NCBI GenBank assembly: GCA_028583605.1
Contig: CM053330.1
Span: forward strand, 25,313,233 to 25,377,232
Origin: Dastarcus helophoroides
Taxonomy: Eukaryota > Arthropoda > Insecta > Coleoptera > Bothrideridae
Direction of reading: 5' to 3'
DNA length: 64,000 bases
The position numbers were made by a program, and so were the translations under genes. Shown here piece by piece: positions 42,420-55,199 of the stretch. The number at the start of each line of letters is the position of its first letter. Position 1 is the first letter of the stretch. The notes under the pieces were generated by a model that worked only from the letters and a program-made list of their open reading frames with translations, searched no databases and was not told the DNA's origin.

Positions 42420-44480
42420 TGTTTCTTCAGAAAATTTAATTTAATTTTTTTAAAATAAAGTTCGACTTAATAAGTGCGTGTTTTTTTTAAATACTATTAA
42501 AATATCTTTTCTTTTTTCCTCGCACAAACGTCCAATTTTTTTTCTTGAAGATTCTCAAACTCATCTTTTTTTCTCAAATTCTTGTAGTTAATTTTATTAC
42601 AAGCTGAAATGTTTTTCAACATCACAACATTTTTCATAAACTTTTTAATGAGAATTGGAAATTTTTTGCACTCATTTCCTAATGTATCAACTTTAGGATG
42701 ATTTTTGACTCTCTTCTTGAAAATGTAAGGTAAGACCTTAAAATTAGGTTTTCTTTCTACAATTCTTCACAAGTTGACGTTTTAAAAAGAAAAGTTGTGT
42801 TTTAAAGACGAATTTTGCAATTAAGATTGAAATTTAGAGATTAATTTTAAAACGTTTCCCAAAATTCTTAATTTAATTTTCCATGTTTACTTTAAAATTC
42901 AAATATTTCTTAAAAGGCCGATTTTTTTTCAAAATCTCGTCTTTATCTATGTTTAAATGTCAAAATTTTGTTTTTTTGAAAATATTTCCCTTTTTTATTA
43001 CTAAATATTAAGTTTAATTTAATAAGAGCGACCAAAGTTTTTGTCCTTATTTTTCTAAAATTTCTACATTAAATAGGAAATTAAATTTTCTTCTCGCAAT
43101 GATGTTGATTAAGGCATTTTAATGTTCTTCAAAAAAAAAATTTTTTAATGTTTGTTTCTATTGAAATTTACACGTTTTCGCCGAAAATTCGAATTAAATA
43201 CGAAATAAAAAAAAAAGAAAGTTTAACTTAAAATTCGAAATTTTGATTTATTATAATAAAAAGTTTGAATATTTGTTCAAAATTTCGATAGACTTTTAAA
43301 TTTTTAATGTCATGTTTTTATCCAAAAACTTGGAAAAAACGTCTAAATTTCAATAAAGAGAAATTAACTTTTTTAAAAAGAGCCCAAATTTAAAGTCTGC
43401 CAAAACTCCGGAAAAAAATAAACTTAATTTAATAATAAAACTTATTTAAAACTTTGACTTTAATCTTACAATTTGACTTTATCCAAAAATTTTAAACTTT
43501 CTAACAAAAAGTAAAATTGTCGATGTTTTCAAAATTCTAGGATTAAATTTATGATCGTCAGTTCTTCAACTCGAATTTAAATTCGAAATTTGAAAAAACA
43601 GTCGAAATTTGTATATTGAAATCAAAGTTTAGAGAAAAAGGATCATAATGTAGAAAAAGTTAAAATTTCGAGTTTGGAGACAAACTTTTTAAAAAAATCT
43701 AAAAATTATTTATTTAAATCAAAAAAAGAAGACTAAAAATCTAACACCAAAATTTGACTTTTTCTAAAAATTTTATACTTTTAGGCGATATTTCAAACCG
43801 CCTTGCATTTTAAAATGTATATTACAAACTTCTCAAGCTTATAGGTCGAAATTTCGAGGGAAAAAAATTGAAATTCTAAGAAGTTTAATTTTCGAAACGA
43901 AGTGAAAACATCGACAGAAAAAGCAATATTACTAAAAAAGAATTTTTTTTTAATGTCCATCTTCAATTTTTAAGAAGAAAGTCGTATCTTTGAGGCTTTT
44001 TCTCAAAATTTTAAGTTTGAACTTGAAATATTTTAACCTCGAAAATGTCTGAATTTTTTTTAAGAAATTTCAAATTTCCCTCAAAGTTTTGACATCTTTC
44101 TTAACATGTCGTGTTAAAACCTTTTTTTTTATTTTTACAAACTTTTGGTTTTTTTCAAAAATTTGTTCCTCAAAATTGGGGATTAAAGTAAATTTTAAAC
44201 AAGAAAAATCAAGGTGTCGAAAAAAAGCTTGATTTATCTTAAAAAAAAAACCCAACATTTCGTGCTTAACCTAAAAAATATTGGCATTTTTTTCAAGTCT
44301 GTAATTTCAAAAAATCGACGTTTTCTAAATATATTAAACTTTAAGCAAAATCGTTGGTTCAAAGGTCGAAAATTCGAAGGGTTTAATATATAAATTTTAT
44401 GATAAATGGGAAAGGTTCAAGAGAAAGCTCCAAATTTTAGAAATTTATTAATATTTAAACCATAAGATCCAGAATTTAAA
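42420..44480. repeat. Degenerate AT array, about 2 kb
   Basis: Mixed-orientation TCGAAATTT, AAATTTTGACTTT and poly-A/T words. It is non-coding. Confidence 0.6.
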
Positions 44481-44559
44481 CCTGAAGGTTCCATTCAATT
44501 ATTATCTTTAAGTACTTATTTCTTCTTTATTATTCCCTTTTCTTATTAAGTACTGCTAA

Positions 44560-44876
44560 CGAGCTCAAATAAGAGCGAAACACTGATGTCCAGTCCTGCA
44601 ACCTTTTTTTACATTTTTTTATATTTTTATAATTTATTTAAAAATTTTTCATGTCTAATTTTGGTCTTCTATATTTAATTTTTTTCCTATTCTATATAAA
44701 ACAAACCAACCTATTTTTTGTCAACTGCCATGATGTGACATTTTAAAAATTTAAATATTACGTAGTCGTATTTTAAAAAATGTTTCAGAATATTGTCAAC
44801 TTTCATCACTAAAAATAATTTTAAACCTAAATATTTCCAAACTGGGCAGCAGAAATGTTAAATAAAATTAATAAAC
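44560..44876 (+). repeat. Dispersed repeat, copy of Penelope-associated sequence
   Basis: About 310 bp align in the same orientation with 29969-30283. Landmarks are CATGTCTAATTTTGGTCTTC, TTTTTTGTCAACTGCCATGA, CAGAATATTGTCAACTTT and TTAAATAAAATTAATAAA. It lacks the second palindrome arm present at 29834-29955. Confidence 0.75.
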
Positions 44877-44929
44877 TGAAAGTTTCCACTTAAAAATGAA
44901 TAACTAGGATATGTTTAGGAAATGAATGA

Positions 44930-45440
44930 TGAATATTTCGACCTTAATCCTAAAGTTTTTTTTCCAAATTTCAAAATTTGAACTAGAAATTTTGAAAATT
45001 GGGAAAATTTGTACTGGAAATTTTGATATTATTCAGAAATTTTATGTTAAAACTCGATTTTTTTATACAACTTTCACAGTTTTTCTCCAAATTCGGACTT
45101 TTTTTCTCGAAATTCCATGTTTAGATTTAAACTGGATTTTTTTAATCTCCAAAATGATTATAAATTTCCAATTTTTCTCGAAATCTGAACTGATCAAAAT
45201 GTTGAATTAACCTTGAATTAATTTTAAAGATATTGAGATTTTCTCAAAATTTTAAATTTAGGTAAGCTTAAAATTTGAACGTGGTATTTTTTTTTCAATT
45301 TAAAATTAAAATATTTGATTTTTATTTCAGTATTTTGATTTTAAAATCAAAAATTCTGCCTGGAAATTTTTACTTTAATCTCGAAACTTCAGATTTAGCG
45401 TCAACATTTGGATTAATCGCGAGTGAATCTGTAAAATGAA
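44930..45440. repeat. Degenerate AT array
   Basis: T-rich CCAAATTTCAAAATTTGA-type words. The ORF 44926-45210 is Phe/Ile-rich by composition. Confidence 0.5.
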
Positions 45441-47060
45441 GTAGGATTTTCTTCATTTTAGGCGAGTTATATTCCTTATTTTTTTGACTACATTTCAGTC
45501 GAAAGCAAAATAGTACGATAACTATTCGTTGAGAATGGTTTTTAATCCTGGAAAAATTGCATTTTCTCTTTATCTCAATTAGTACCTTAATTTATAAAAG
45601 CCGGGGCACATCACTGACAAGATTTATGTACTTTACTTAAAGTTAATAAGGGCAATTTTTTATATCACTTGGTTACTGTTTCAAGAGAGGGATTTTTATA
45701 AAGTAGGGACAATAACATTCCCCATTGTACTGAAATTACAAAAAAGAATTCAATTAACTTTTGTAATTGCAATTTACTTCAGGAGTTTAATTCCTTTGTA
45801 ATGTGGTTTAATAGAAATAACTAGTAGTTGTAATTAATTCCTTTTTATGAAGAATGTTCTATTACTTTTCAATAAATGACATAAATTGCAAAGTACATTA
45901 GAATAGATTTTTTCCATTTAAAAAAAAATGGAATTGTATTATTAATGCATTACATTTTGTAATGATTAGTGCCCAGGTCACAGAAAATAAAATTTTAAAT
46001 GGCTCATATCTCTTAATTCTAAACAGTAACAATAAGAACTGAGAACAAGTTTGAACTCAACGTTTTCGAATTAGTCAAAAAAAGTTAATGAAACCCTCAA
46101 TCTGCACAAGTGAATTTTTAACAGGAACCCCCTTAGGTGTCAAAAAATATCGATTTATCAAAAACCGTCAAATTGAGATTTCAAAGACCATTTTATATAT
46201 TTTGGCTCGTATTTGAATCTGCAACAAAAAATTGTATTGTGACTCACCGCTAGGGCGCTAGGGGGCGCTTAAAATATCAAAATGTCGAAAAATTGGAGTC
46301 CACATTTAAAACTAACTAAACTAAAAAGCATTTGCCCATATCCTAACATCTAGATTTTGATACGTAGAATTCAAATCAAAAAAGAAAATTAAGCTATGAT
46401 TTTTTATTTGAACACTGCTAGTGTTTAAATTATTAAAAAATTTAAAAAATATATTGAATCGCTCTTATCTTCCAAAAAATCTTAAAAAAATATTTTTTTA
46501 CTTTCTCGTCGAAATACTTCGCTTCAGAAAAGAAAAGCAAACAAAAATCATAAAAATACATCCTATCATATACGTATTCATGTAAGTGGTGTTTACTCCC
46601 CAAAAAAATTTTTTTCGGCAAAATCCAAAAACAGGTAAAATTAGTTTTGGTGTATAAAATAACATATATTTTTTTAAAAAATTACCATTTTTATGATTAA
46701 AAAACTTCTAAATGGGGTAGTTTGCCCCCATGAGGAGGGTGGGAAAATTTTGAATATTTTTTTATTTTTATTTTTCGTCAAAACAAAACTTTTGAAAAAA
46801 GGAACGACTCGAATATCATTTTTGGTATGTGAGAAACAGCAAAATCTGCATTTTTGGCCCCAATTTTGAGGGGGTAAAACTACCCTTAAAACCATTTATC
46901 AGCCGATAAAAAAAATACGTGTCTCTTAGATTTTGATTCTCTAAAACATATCCAAAAATTAGCAAAATCGGCGCCGGACACTTCGCGACCTTTCCTTGTT
47001 AGAACATTTTTGATGGCAAAAGACTCGGCGTGTCCGAACTCATAATTTGCCCAATTTAAT
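45441..47060. other. Unclassified repeat-like DNA
   Basis: 45740-45960 is rich in AATTAC/GTAATT words, as in some hAT ends. From 46000 the text is non-array but looks element-like: CACCGCTAGGGCGCTAGGGG, and an inverted pair GGGGTAGTTTGCCCCCATGA (46714 on) against GAGGGGGTAAAACTACCC (46870-46887). No coding frame is recognised. Confidence 0.35.
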
Positions 47061-48300
47061 TTTTAACCTTCAATCTTTACAAAATATCGATTCGTTTCAA
47101 AAATTGTAAGCAATGCGCATTTATTCAATCCAATTTAAGCAAGTAAATTGTTTCACTTGAAAAAATTGTACTGATTCTTTATAGTTTTCTGGCACAACCA
47201 AAATCAGCAAAGAAATTTCCTAATTTATTGTCTGTGACTCTTAACTAACGCAACTAAACTGATCCCATCAACCTCACAGCAAAATAAAAACTCCAAAACT
47301 GCTGATATTGCCTACAAGTTAGAAAGCATATCAGACTTTTTAAACTCTTGCAGTTGGCGTATTCTAAAAGCAGATTTACATCGCTGTGATAAGGCCCTAA
47401 AAGAGGAGAAATTCCAAAGTAATGTGTGGCCCTGGCAGCATATTGTAAATAAGAAGTGTGTATCTGACTAGTACGGAACGTGACAAGCATTCAAAATGCC
47501 GCCTTTACAAAACCTTTGACCTTCTTTCCAGATCGCATACACGTACGCCGTCAGCAAGAGAAAACCAATAATCAAGCCTATTTTCTTCGAATTAAGTTAT
47601 CACCACTTCTGTATAGATTCCAATAAAAAGGGCCCATCCACCGCACTTAATAACACCAGGAAGGGGCGAACCAGAACTGTGGCGTTCTCGAAGTCCGGAA
47701 CTGATAGATTTATAGTTTTCAGATTTCAGTAGCTGCATTAGTGAAACCACAGAGGCGTAAAGAGCTCTAATAAAAAGCAAATTAAAAGATCATTTCGGTC
47801 GGTTTTATTTAATAAGAGATGTTTTTATTAACATTTACGGTCAATTATTTCGAGATCAAATCGTAAATAGGTTCGTTTGACCTAAATTTTGAATTAGTGC
47901 ACAACTGGAAGTGACAAATGGCCGGAGAAGTTGGAGGAATATTTCAAAGGAAAACACCCAATGCTAACAAATTCGTTCAAGTTGGAAAAAAGTGCGCTCA
48001 AAGATTGTTCGCTTTGGCGACTCCCGCTAATAATAATAGAAATTTATTGTTCATCTCAGAAGCCAGAAAGGCACAATTCTATTAAGGCATTATGCTTTGT
48101 TTATGCTGCAGCAGTAGCGCTCATTAGCTTATGGGAAAATATTAAATAAAACTTGGAAAATATTAGAGCAAAAAGAGTGCTCCTCAATTCTTTAAAATGA
48201 ATTGTGCAAATAATTTTTATTTTTGGTGAAATGGACTGGTCCTTGGTTATTTTCAAAAATTTAAATACAAATCTTGTCCCCTGAAACCAATAAAGATTAA
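47061..48300. other. Unique DNA with unsupported small ORFs
   Basis: More GC-balanced than its surroundings. Minus-strand ORFs at 47254-47490 and 47592-47780 and a hydrophobic frame near 47580-47480 (GFLLLTAYVYAIWKEGQRF) lack start, splice or family support. A decayed element or an unrecognised exon is possible. Confidence 0.25.
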
Positions 48301-48322
48301 AAAATACAACAAAGGTTGCTCT

Positions 48323-48355
48323 AACGCGTTTCAATACCCAAGCTATCATCTTCAG
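48323..48355 (-). ncRNA. Hammerhead-like motif, weak
   Basis: The minus strand reads CTGAAGATGATAGCTTGGGT then ATTGAAACGCGTT. CUGANGA and GAAAC are present, with a possible 4-bp helix II (GAUA/UAUU), but the conserved 10.1-11.1 G-C pair is U-U. It resembles motifs in Penelope-like terminal repeats. Confidence 0.25.
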
Positions 48356-48570
48356 AGAGATTTCTATGATTTGTATTTCAATTCTTGTGCAAGTAGAATA
48401 AAACCTTTAGACTTCAATAATGTAACCCTCTAAACGTGTATTGTGGAACACAGGTAACTGAACTGACAACACTTGAGCCACAGACGTTTAGCAAAAACGG
48501 ACACTGTGGGAAATCCCAAAAGACTATCCTAAGCACAGACCAATAGCTTTGAACATTTATCAGATTTTAC

Positions 48571-48607
48571 AATCAACGACCGTTTCGACCTTATTAAATC
48601 TCATCAG
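48571..48607 (-). ncRNA. Hammerhead-like motif with complete core
   Basis: The minus strand reads CTGATGAGATTTAATAAGGT then CGAAACGGTCGTTGATT. All core positions CUGAUGA, the G10.1-C11.1 pair and GAAA are present, and helix II can form (GAU/GUC) with an 8-nt loop. Clear helices I and III were not found by eye. It lies about 250 bp from the motif at 48323-48355 on the same strand, which recalls tandem terminal repeats of Penelope-like elements, though no coding part is nearby. Confidence 0.35.
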
Positions 48608-49084
48608 TTTTGCAAAACACATTTGATTTTTCAGAAATCTGGATATTTTTCTCTTGCAGCAAGGATAGTGAATCTCATAAAAATGTTTGATAATATTCCT
48701 GAATATACACAATATAACAGTGCGTTTCACTAAAAACTACCCACCCTGAATAACTTTTGAAATTGTCATTTTTAAGAAAAATGAAAAAACGCGGCAATAA
48801 ATAGATACAGGGGAGCATATTTCATCACATTTATATTAAGTGTAACTGCGCGCCTCCCTCCTATTTTTTTAATAGCGTACCCTAAATTTTCCTGAAATTT
48901 TGGATACATCTTGATAAGTAGATTTAAAAAATTATAATACTTGGGATTTACAGTGAACAGTTGGCGAGTTATTGATAAATGCATTTAAAAATTTCATTAA
49001 CTAAGGGTGCATAACATTAACAATGCAATGACATTGGCAAACCATTTGACGTATGTGTTTGCAACATATACCATTTATGGTTAC

Positions 49085-49330
49085 TAATCTTTATATATAA
49101 AAATGGAAACTGACTGATATATCAATGCACATCCCAAACTATGAACTCTAAGAACTCGAAAATTTGCACAGAGGTTCTTTCTATAATGTAGGCGCACACT
49201 TAAAAAATTTTTTTGAAAATTCAACCTTTAAGGGGCCTAAATAGACCTTAAAAATACGCTCTGACGCCTGTCAATGTGATAGACAGCCGTTTCCAAATTC
49301 GAGTAGGCAGACAGCAAATTAATATTTCTG
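49085..49330 (+). repeat. Arthropod-type dispersed repeat fragment
   Basis: TATATAAAAATGGAAACTGA, then CACATCCCAAACTATGAACT and TTGCACAGAGGTTCTTTCTA form a text I recognise as a common dispersed repeat end in arthropod genomes. I do not assign the superfamily. No ORF is present. 49331-49960 is AT-rich without features. Confidence 0.45.
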
Positions 49331-49959
49331 ATAACAGAACGTTGACAGTGGTTTGGCACTTTTGAATTGTTATGCACCTTACTAAATATTTCAATACTAT
49401 ACAGTTTGTTATAATATTTTTGGTTTTTTTATAATGATTATTTGTTTTTTAGGAACTGTAATTTTTATTATTAGAAGTTATAACACTTGCGTCGCCTACT
49501 ATAATTTTTTTGTTTAAAATTAAAAAATAAGTTCATTTAACCCACTTTGCCACATTTGAAGTACAGCATGACACACATTAAATTAATTAGAAAAATACGT
49601 TAAATTAGAAAATAGTAAAATCCAACATAGCGTCCATAAGAAATAACAAAGTTGACATAATTTGCTCGGAAACGGTTGAATTTAGAAAAAATAATGTACA
49701 CCAATAAAAAGGCCTCAAAAAAAAACTAATTAGTTTTTGAATTTTTTTAATTCGACTTCAAATAAACAGGTTACAGCTGATTTTTAAATATGGCGATTTT
49801 CAGTTTTTGCTAAATAAAATCAAGACGAATTGGAATTCAATTGTTTTCTTAGCGGAATAATGTTAGGCATTAAATTCTGCACTACTTTTTCTATTTAAGC
49901 TTCCTTGTGTCTCTAATAGTTTACGAGATCCCTGTAGTGGAAATCAAATTTGGTTCAAC

Positions 49960-52500
49960 CTGTATATTAAGATTAACATTTGAGGTTCGAAAATTTGAAT
50001 AAAAAGCAAGACTTTTCAAAATTTTTCAAAATTTAAAAAAATAAGTTAATCATTTCAATTTTTAAAATTTTGTAGACAAAAAATAATATAAATTATATAA
50101 CAATTTGAAGATTTTATAAAAACATCTTATACGTCTTGAAAAATACTAAAATCTTAGGAAGAATTGGACAGCTATTTTTACTATTGGAATGATTTTAACT
50201 AAAAAATATTGATTTTTCTAACAGTGAAAGTCTTGGTTGTTTAAAAAAGAACAATATATTTAAAAAAAAAGTTGAAACTTCTAAAAAAATCCAAATTTGA
50301 AGCGGAAATTTTAGGAAAGTAAAACTACACATTAAAAGTCTAAACTCAAATTTTTGAGAAACAAAAAACTCATAAGTATTTTAAAATATTTTCAAATTTT
50401 AGATTTCGAAAAAAGTGGAAATTTTGTGACTAAGACGTATTTCGGTTATCAAAATTGTTATTGCTTGGTATCCTCGCTTGACTTGATCCGCTACTGTAAG
50501 TTGATAAATTAAAATGTAAAATATTCAAGTCTTTTTTATTTTAACACCAAATTTGGATTTTCTTTACAAATATAGTGTTTTTGAAAACCATTTTAATCTT
50601 CAAATGCCTATTTTTTATCTCGAAATTGCAAAACTTCAATTTTTCCCTAAATTTAATGCTTTCATTTTTTACTATCTTTCCTAAAATTTGAATTTCAAAC
50701 TCCCAATTCTGTTTTCTCTACAAATATTTACTTTCCAAATAATTTCTTTTTATCTCAAAAGGCACCTCAATCTTTACATTTTTTTCAAAAATTATGTTTT
50801 TAACTAAACAAGAATTTTGCATTTTAGGAATTTTAATTTTATTTTGAAATTTTATCGCAAATTTTTTTTCTCAAAATTTTAGGTTTAATTTTTTTTATTT
50901 ATTAAGTTGAAAGTTCATGAAAATCTATTTTAATATGAACGAATGAATTTTTAAACTTTTTTTATAATTTTAAACAATCCAAAATTTGCAATTTTTTTTA
51001 GAAGTTGGAGGGGCTAATTTTCAAAAGAGCTTCAAAATATCAAAATGTTCGACATTTTAAAAAAAGTCGAAATTTAAAATAATAGCAAAATTTTCGGAAA
51101 GTTAAAAAACGTTCTAAAATTTAACAAACTCGGAATTAAAAAAATCGAAACTTTTAAAAAATTAAAATTTTCGAATGGTTTACATTTTCAGACAAAAAGG
51201 AAATTTTGAAAAAAGTTGAACTTTCAAAAATCTCAATACCTACCCACAAATAAAAAACAAAAAGAAAAAAGTCAACATTGCCAAAAAGGTCAAGATTAAA
51301 AAGAAACGAAATCAAAAAAATTCATTTTTAAAAAGGTAGAAATTTCAAAACAATCGAAACTTCGAAAAACGAAAATAAAATTTCCTAAAAAGTCAACACT
51401 TCCAAAAAGTGAAATTTTCATGAGGTCGAAAATGTGAAAAAGCCCAAAATTTCAAATGAATTCCAAAATTGTGAAATAAAATCAACATTTAAAAAATCGG
51501 TTGTTCTAAAAAAACTCGACATTTTCAAAAAATAAAATTAAAAAAAGCAAACTTTCAAGATATTCGAAATATTCAAAACCAAATTTAAAAAAGGTGACAT
51601 TTAAAGGAAAAAATTAAGATTTTACATAAAGGAATTTAAAAAAGTCAACATTGTGAAAAAAGTTGAAATTTTTAAGAAAGACGAAATTTTGAATCAAGTC
51701 AATAATTTTTCAAAAAGGCAAAATTTAAAAAAGAAAGTAAAAATTATGAAGAAAGTAGAAAAAAATGAAAAGCTTGCAAAAAGACGTAATATTAAAAAAA
51801 AGTCTAAATCATAAATACCCGAAATTTCTAAGAAAAGTAAAAATTTTCAACAAAATTTCAAAAAAGTTTCAATGTTTAAAAAAAATTCTGGAATTTGAAA
51901 AGAGATCGAGATTATAAAAACATAACCTCCAAAAAGTCAAAACTTTCAAAAGAGTTCAAATTTTGCTGAAAGATAAAATTTTGGAAACGTATGGAATTTT
52001 AAAAAAATTAACTTTTAAAAAAAAAAAATTCGAGACTTTTAGACAAAATAAAAGAAATTTTAAAAAGATATCGAAATTATCAAAAAAATAAAGCTTTAAA
52101 AACCCGAAATTTAAAATAATCTTAATTATGCAAAATGCAGCAATTTTCAAAATAAAATGTTTGAAAAAGTTAACATTTTAAAAAATTTTATATTTCAAAA
52201 AAAATCGAAAATTTTAAAAATGCAAATTTTGAAAAATCCTAATTTTAAAAAACCCGAATTTTAAAAAGAAGTCAAAATTTTGTGATAAAACTAGAATTAA
52301 AATAAAAATCCAATTTTCCAATGAACTCGGCATTTTCAAAAAAAGAATTTAGAAAAAACCGAAATTTTAAAAAAGTAGAAATTTTTAGTCAAATGTAAAA
52401 AATGAAAAGTTGAAATTTTCAAATAAGAAATTTTGAAAAAAAGTCGAAATTTTCAAAAAAAAAAGTCGAAATTTTGATAAAAGTCGTAATGTGTTTAAAA
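49960..52500. repeat. Degenerate array with a strand switch at about 51010
   Basis: 50520-51000 is mainly T-rich (TTTTTATCTCGAAATT). From about 51050 to 52500 it is A-rich (AAAAAGTCGAAATTTT) with dozens of imperfect units. The antisense ORF 51956-52150 is an artefact. A hAT-like right end follows at 52535-52555. Confidence 0.65.
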
Positions 52501-52534
52501 TGACCAAAATCAGAGTTCTTGTACAAGGGTCTGT

Positions 52535-52555
52535 TGGTTCTTAGCTACGCCACTG
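52535..52555 (+). mobile_element. hAT-like right terminus
   Basis: TGGTTCTTAGCTACGCCACTG is the inverse of CAGTGGCGTAGCTAAGAACC, the widespread hAT end CAGTGGCGTAGC. The A-rich array ends about 35 bp before it. The left partner (expected after a GGTTCCTT flank) was not found. The DNA between here and 53068 is AT-rich without a gene. Confidence 0.5.
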
Positions 52556-53070
52556 GGTTCCTTGAATTATATTCTGCAAGACTATTCCAGTTACTTACAA
52601 ACAAATATTTTATCCAGAAACTTAGATAAATTTATCGGTGTCACATGATTTGATTTAGTCACTGAAACTGTACCAAAAAAAAAAATTATTCACTTCATTT
52701 CGTGGACGAAGTCGCGGATAGTAGTTAGTAATATAATTATTAATAACATAGACAGCATACAGTAGCATAAAGAGCGCATCAAATCTATGCAAGACCTGCA
52801 GCTAGACTTTTTAATTCTAAAACGCAAACGCAAAAACGCAACACATAAAAGTATATAACAAAATTGAGCAAAAATTTATGTAAATAAGATTGTAGAGAGA
52901 GTGGCCATCTGATTTAATCTCTTTGAAATTATTTCTGTTTTTTAAAAACAAAAATCCATACAACACAACCAAAATGCAGAGATATGTTACAAGAAAGAAT
53001 TATTGATGAATGTCGAAAATTGACCCCAGATGTGTTAACATAAGTAATATTAGAGATACCTTTGAAGGTA

Positions 53071-53970
53071 CGAGGGTAAATCAAATATGAACCGGAAATT
53101 GCTTTTAAAAATTTATTGGTACAACATCCATATATGAGAGTTATTAACTATTTTTCTATATAATCTCCTGATTTGGTTATGCATTTTTCCCAACGGAGTG
53201 GGAGTTTTTTAATGCCATTATCATAAAAAGAAGGGAGGCGTGTTTGCAGCCAATTGCGCACAAATGTCTCAACAGTAGCATCATCATGGAATCGCTCAAC
53301 TCCTAGAGCTTTTTTTAGTGGCCCAAACATATGATAATCGCATGGTGATAAGTCAGGACTATAAGGAGGGTATTCTTATGTTGCCCAATGCTCTAATTTT
53401 TTATATGCCAGATTGGCTGAGTGGGGGCGGGCATTGTTGTGAAGCAAAATCACATTGCTGACCGAAACTTCGCGCCCCTTCCGCCGTTTGCTTCGTCCAA
53501 CAGCTGGCAGTAGTAAGCATCATTAATCGTACGACGTTTATGCAGAAAATCGACGTGCACAAGTCCTTTAAAATCCCTAAACACTATCGCAAGAACCTTT
53601 CCAACTGAGAGGCGAGGCATGCGGGTTCATTTTCAACTTGAGTTCGTCCTTCCAAACATTTTTTGTGCCATTTAAACACTTGAGTTTTCTTTAAACAAGT
53701 ATCCCCAAACTGTGCTTCTAGTCTACGAAGAATTTCAGTGGCTTTACACCTTCAACGGCAAGAAATTGAATAATAATGCACCGCGCAACGTGTGGATGAA
53801 CCTCTTGCTCACTCATTGTATATACAACTGACGCACGGCGAGAACGGAATTCGGTTGACCGCAGGAAGTCACGTGATATCCCCACCTAACATGTCTAAGA
53901 GTATGTGCACACTCCCGAATCCCTCTAGTCGACATGATAGAAATTGCGGTTCATATTTGATTTACCCTCG
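53071..53970 (-). mobile_element. Mariner transposon, internally deleted, 900 bp
   Basis: The terminal inverted repeats of about 28 bp begin CGAGGGTAAATCAAATATGA at 53071 and are mirrored to 53970. TA dinucleotides flank both ends (53069-53070, 53971-53972), the mariner target duplication. Full-length mariners are about 1.3 kb, so roughly 0.4 kb of the transposase is missing. Confidence 0.9.
53148..53816 (-). pseudogene. Mariner transposase remnant
   Basis: From an ATG at 53816: MSEQEVHPHVARCIIQFLAV, then EILRRLEAQFGDTCLKKTQV is the helix-turn-helix. After an internal deletion come KGLVHVDFLHKRRTINDAYY, VILLHNNARPHSANLAYKKL and YPPYSPDLSPCDYHMFGPLK, and the C-terminus ends GDYIEK at 53148. 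In a D,D34D transposase the HDNARPH motif carries the second Asp; here it is HNN, so that residue is lost. The third (SPCDY) is kept. Several frameshifts and stops are present. The last 60 codons remain open. Confidence 0.85.
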
Positions 53971-53989
53971 TAGTTTATATCATTATATG

Positions 53990-54830
53990 TAGGTCAATGG
54001 AAGTCAGTTTGAAATAACAATAAAATTACTGAAGCTGATGCGATGTTTCATTCATTCGATTAATGTTTGTCCTACAAGTCGTATAAAACGCAAAATAATA
54101 GTAAAAATGTAAAATGAGTTGCGGCAGATGCGAAAATTTTGCGAACAAGTCGGCCTCGGAAATTGAATAATACGCATTCCATATTCTCAATTTCCTCCCA
54201 GTCTCTCTATCGAAATAAATTTTCAGTCAAGCTATTCGAAATAATGGCTCTGCGGTTTCGATAATAATACTTCCACCTGAGTCGCTTTAATACATAATTT
54301 ATGAGCCACTTTTGTAAATTTACTTGCATAAGTGTTTATGTAAATTTGATTGATCGATAGTTTCATATTAAAGAAAATGTCATTTTCTTTTGGGGGTGAC
54401 AGATCACGTTGTTAAGAAAATAAGACGATCTGTTTATTAATTTTTTGTTAGTATTGTTACACGCGTTTTTGATTAAAATAAGTTACAATGTGATGAATTC
54501 GTTGTAACAAGATCTCTCTGAAATCTTTTAAGCAACTACTTACCTTGATTCAAAAAATAGCTTAAACATCTAAAAATTGAAGGGAAAAAAAGACTTCGAA
54601 GAGACGAATTAGAATGAACACAAAAACTTATCTGGGTCCTAAAATTATTTTTTTTCTTTATTAAAAGGAATAGAGAAAACGAAAAGTAACAGTAATGCAT
54701 AAATTTTATTTGAACTTTGGTGGTTGAAAAAATAAATTATTAATAAGTTTCCTAAATATGTATGCCACTTAATTATTCTTGTCTCGTTATACTTGACTTT
54801 TTCGTGGTTTGTGTTATTAAGACCCTACAT
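53990..54830. other. Unique DNA, possible regulatory island at 54000-54380
   Basis: 54000-54380 is balanced in composition with Hox/homeodomain-like words (CATAATTTATGAGCC, TTGATTGATCGATAG) and no ORF. After 54380 the DNA is AT-rich and featureless. Confidence 0.25.
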
Positions 54831-55199
54831 GAAAAAATTGTTTAAAAACTCATGAAAATTCAAAAAAGTTTCCTAAACATGCAACTTAATTATTCTTATA
54901 TTACGACAAAATTCCACACGTTTTTTGTTCGACCTTTTGAAATTCTTGTTTTTTGAAATTAGCGTTACAGGAGTTTTGAAAGGAGATGCAGAGACAAAAA
55001 AAATACAAAATGGAAGCATCGTGCAACTTTACGTTAAACATAAATTTATTATGAAATAATTTCACCGAGTTTAATTTAGTTTGAAACTCATTTCAGGCAG
55101 AAGGTCATGAAACCAGAAGATCCGTATTTTGTATCTAAGGACTAAATGTGGAAAACACGTAGCGGATTATCTCATTTTTAAACTTACAGTTTGGGTCAT

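Noticed and set aside
47254..47780. Minus ORFs of 78 and 62 codons
   Set aside because: Start and stop positions do not agree with any splice model and no family resemblance was found. Reported only as unassigned DNA.
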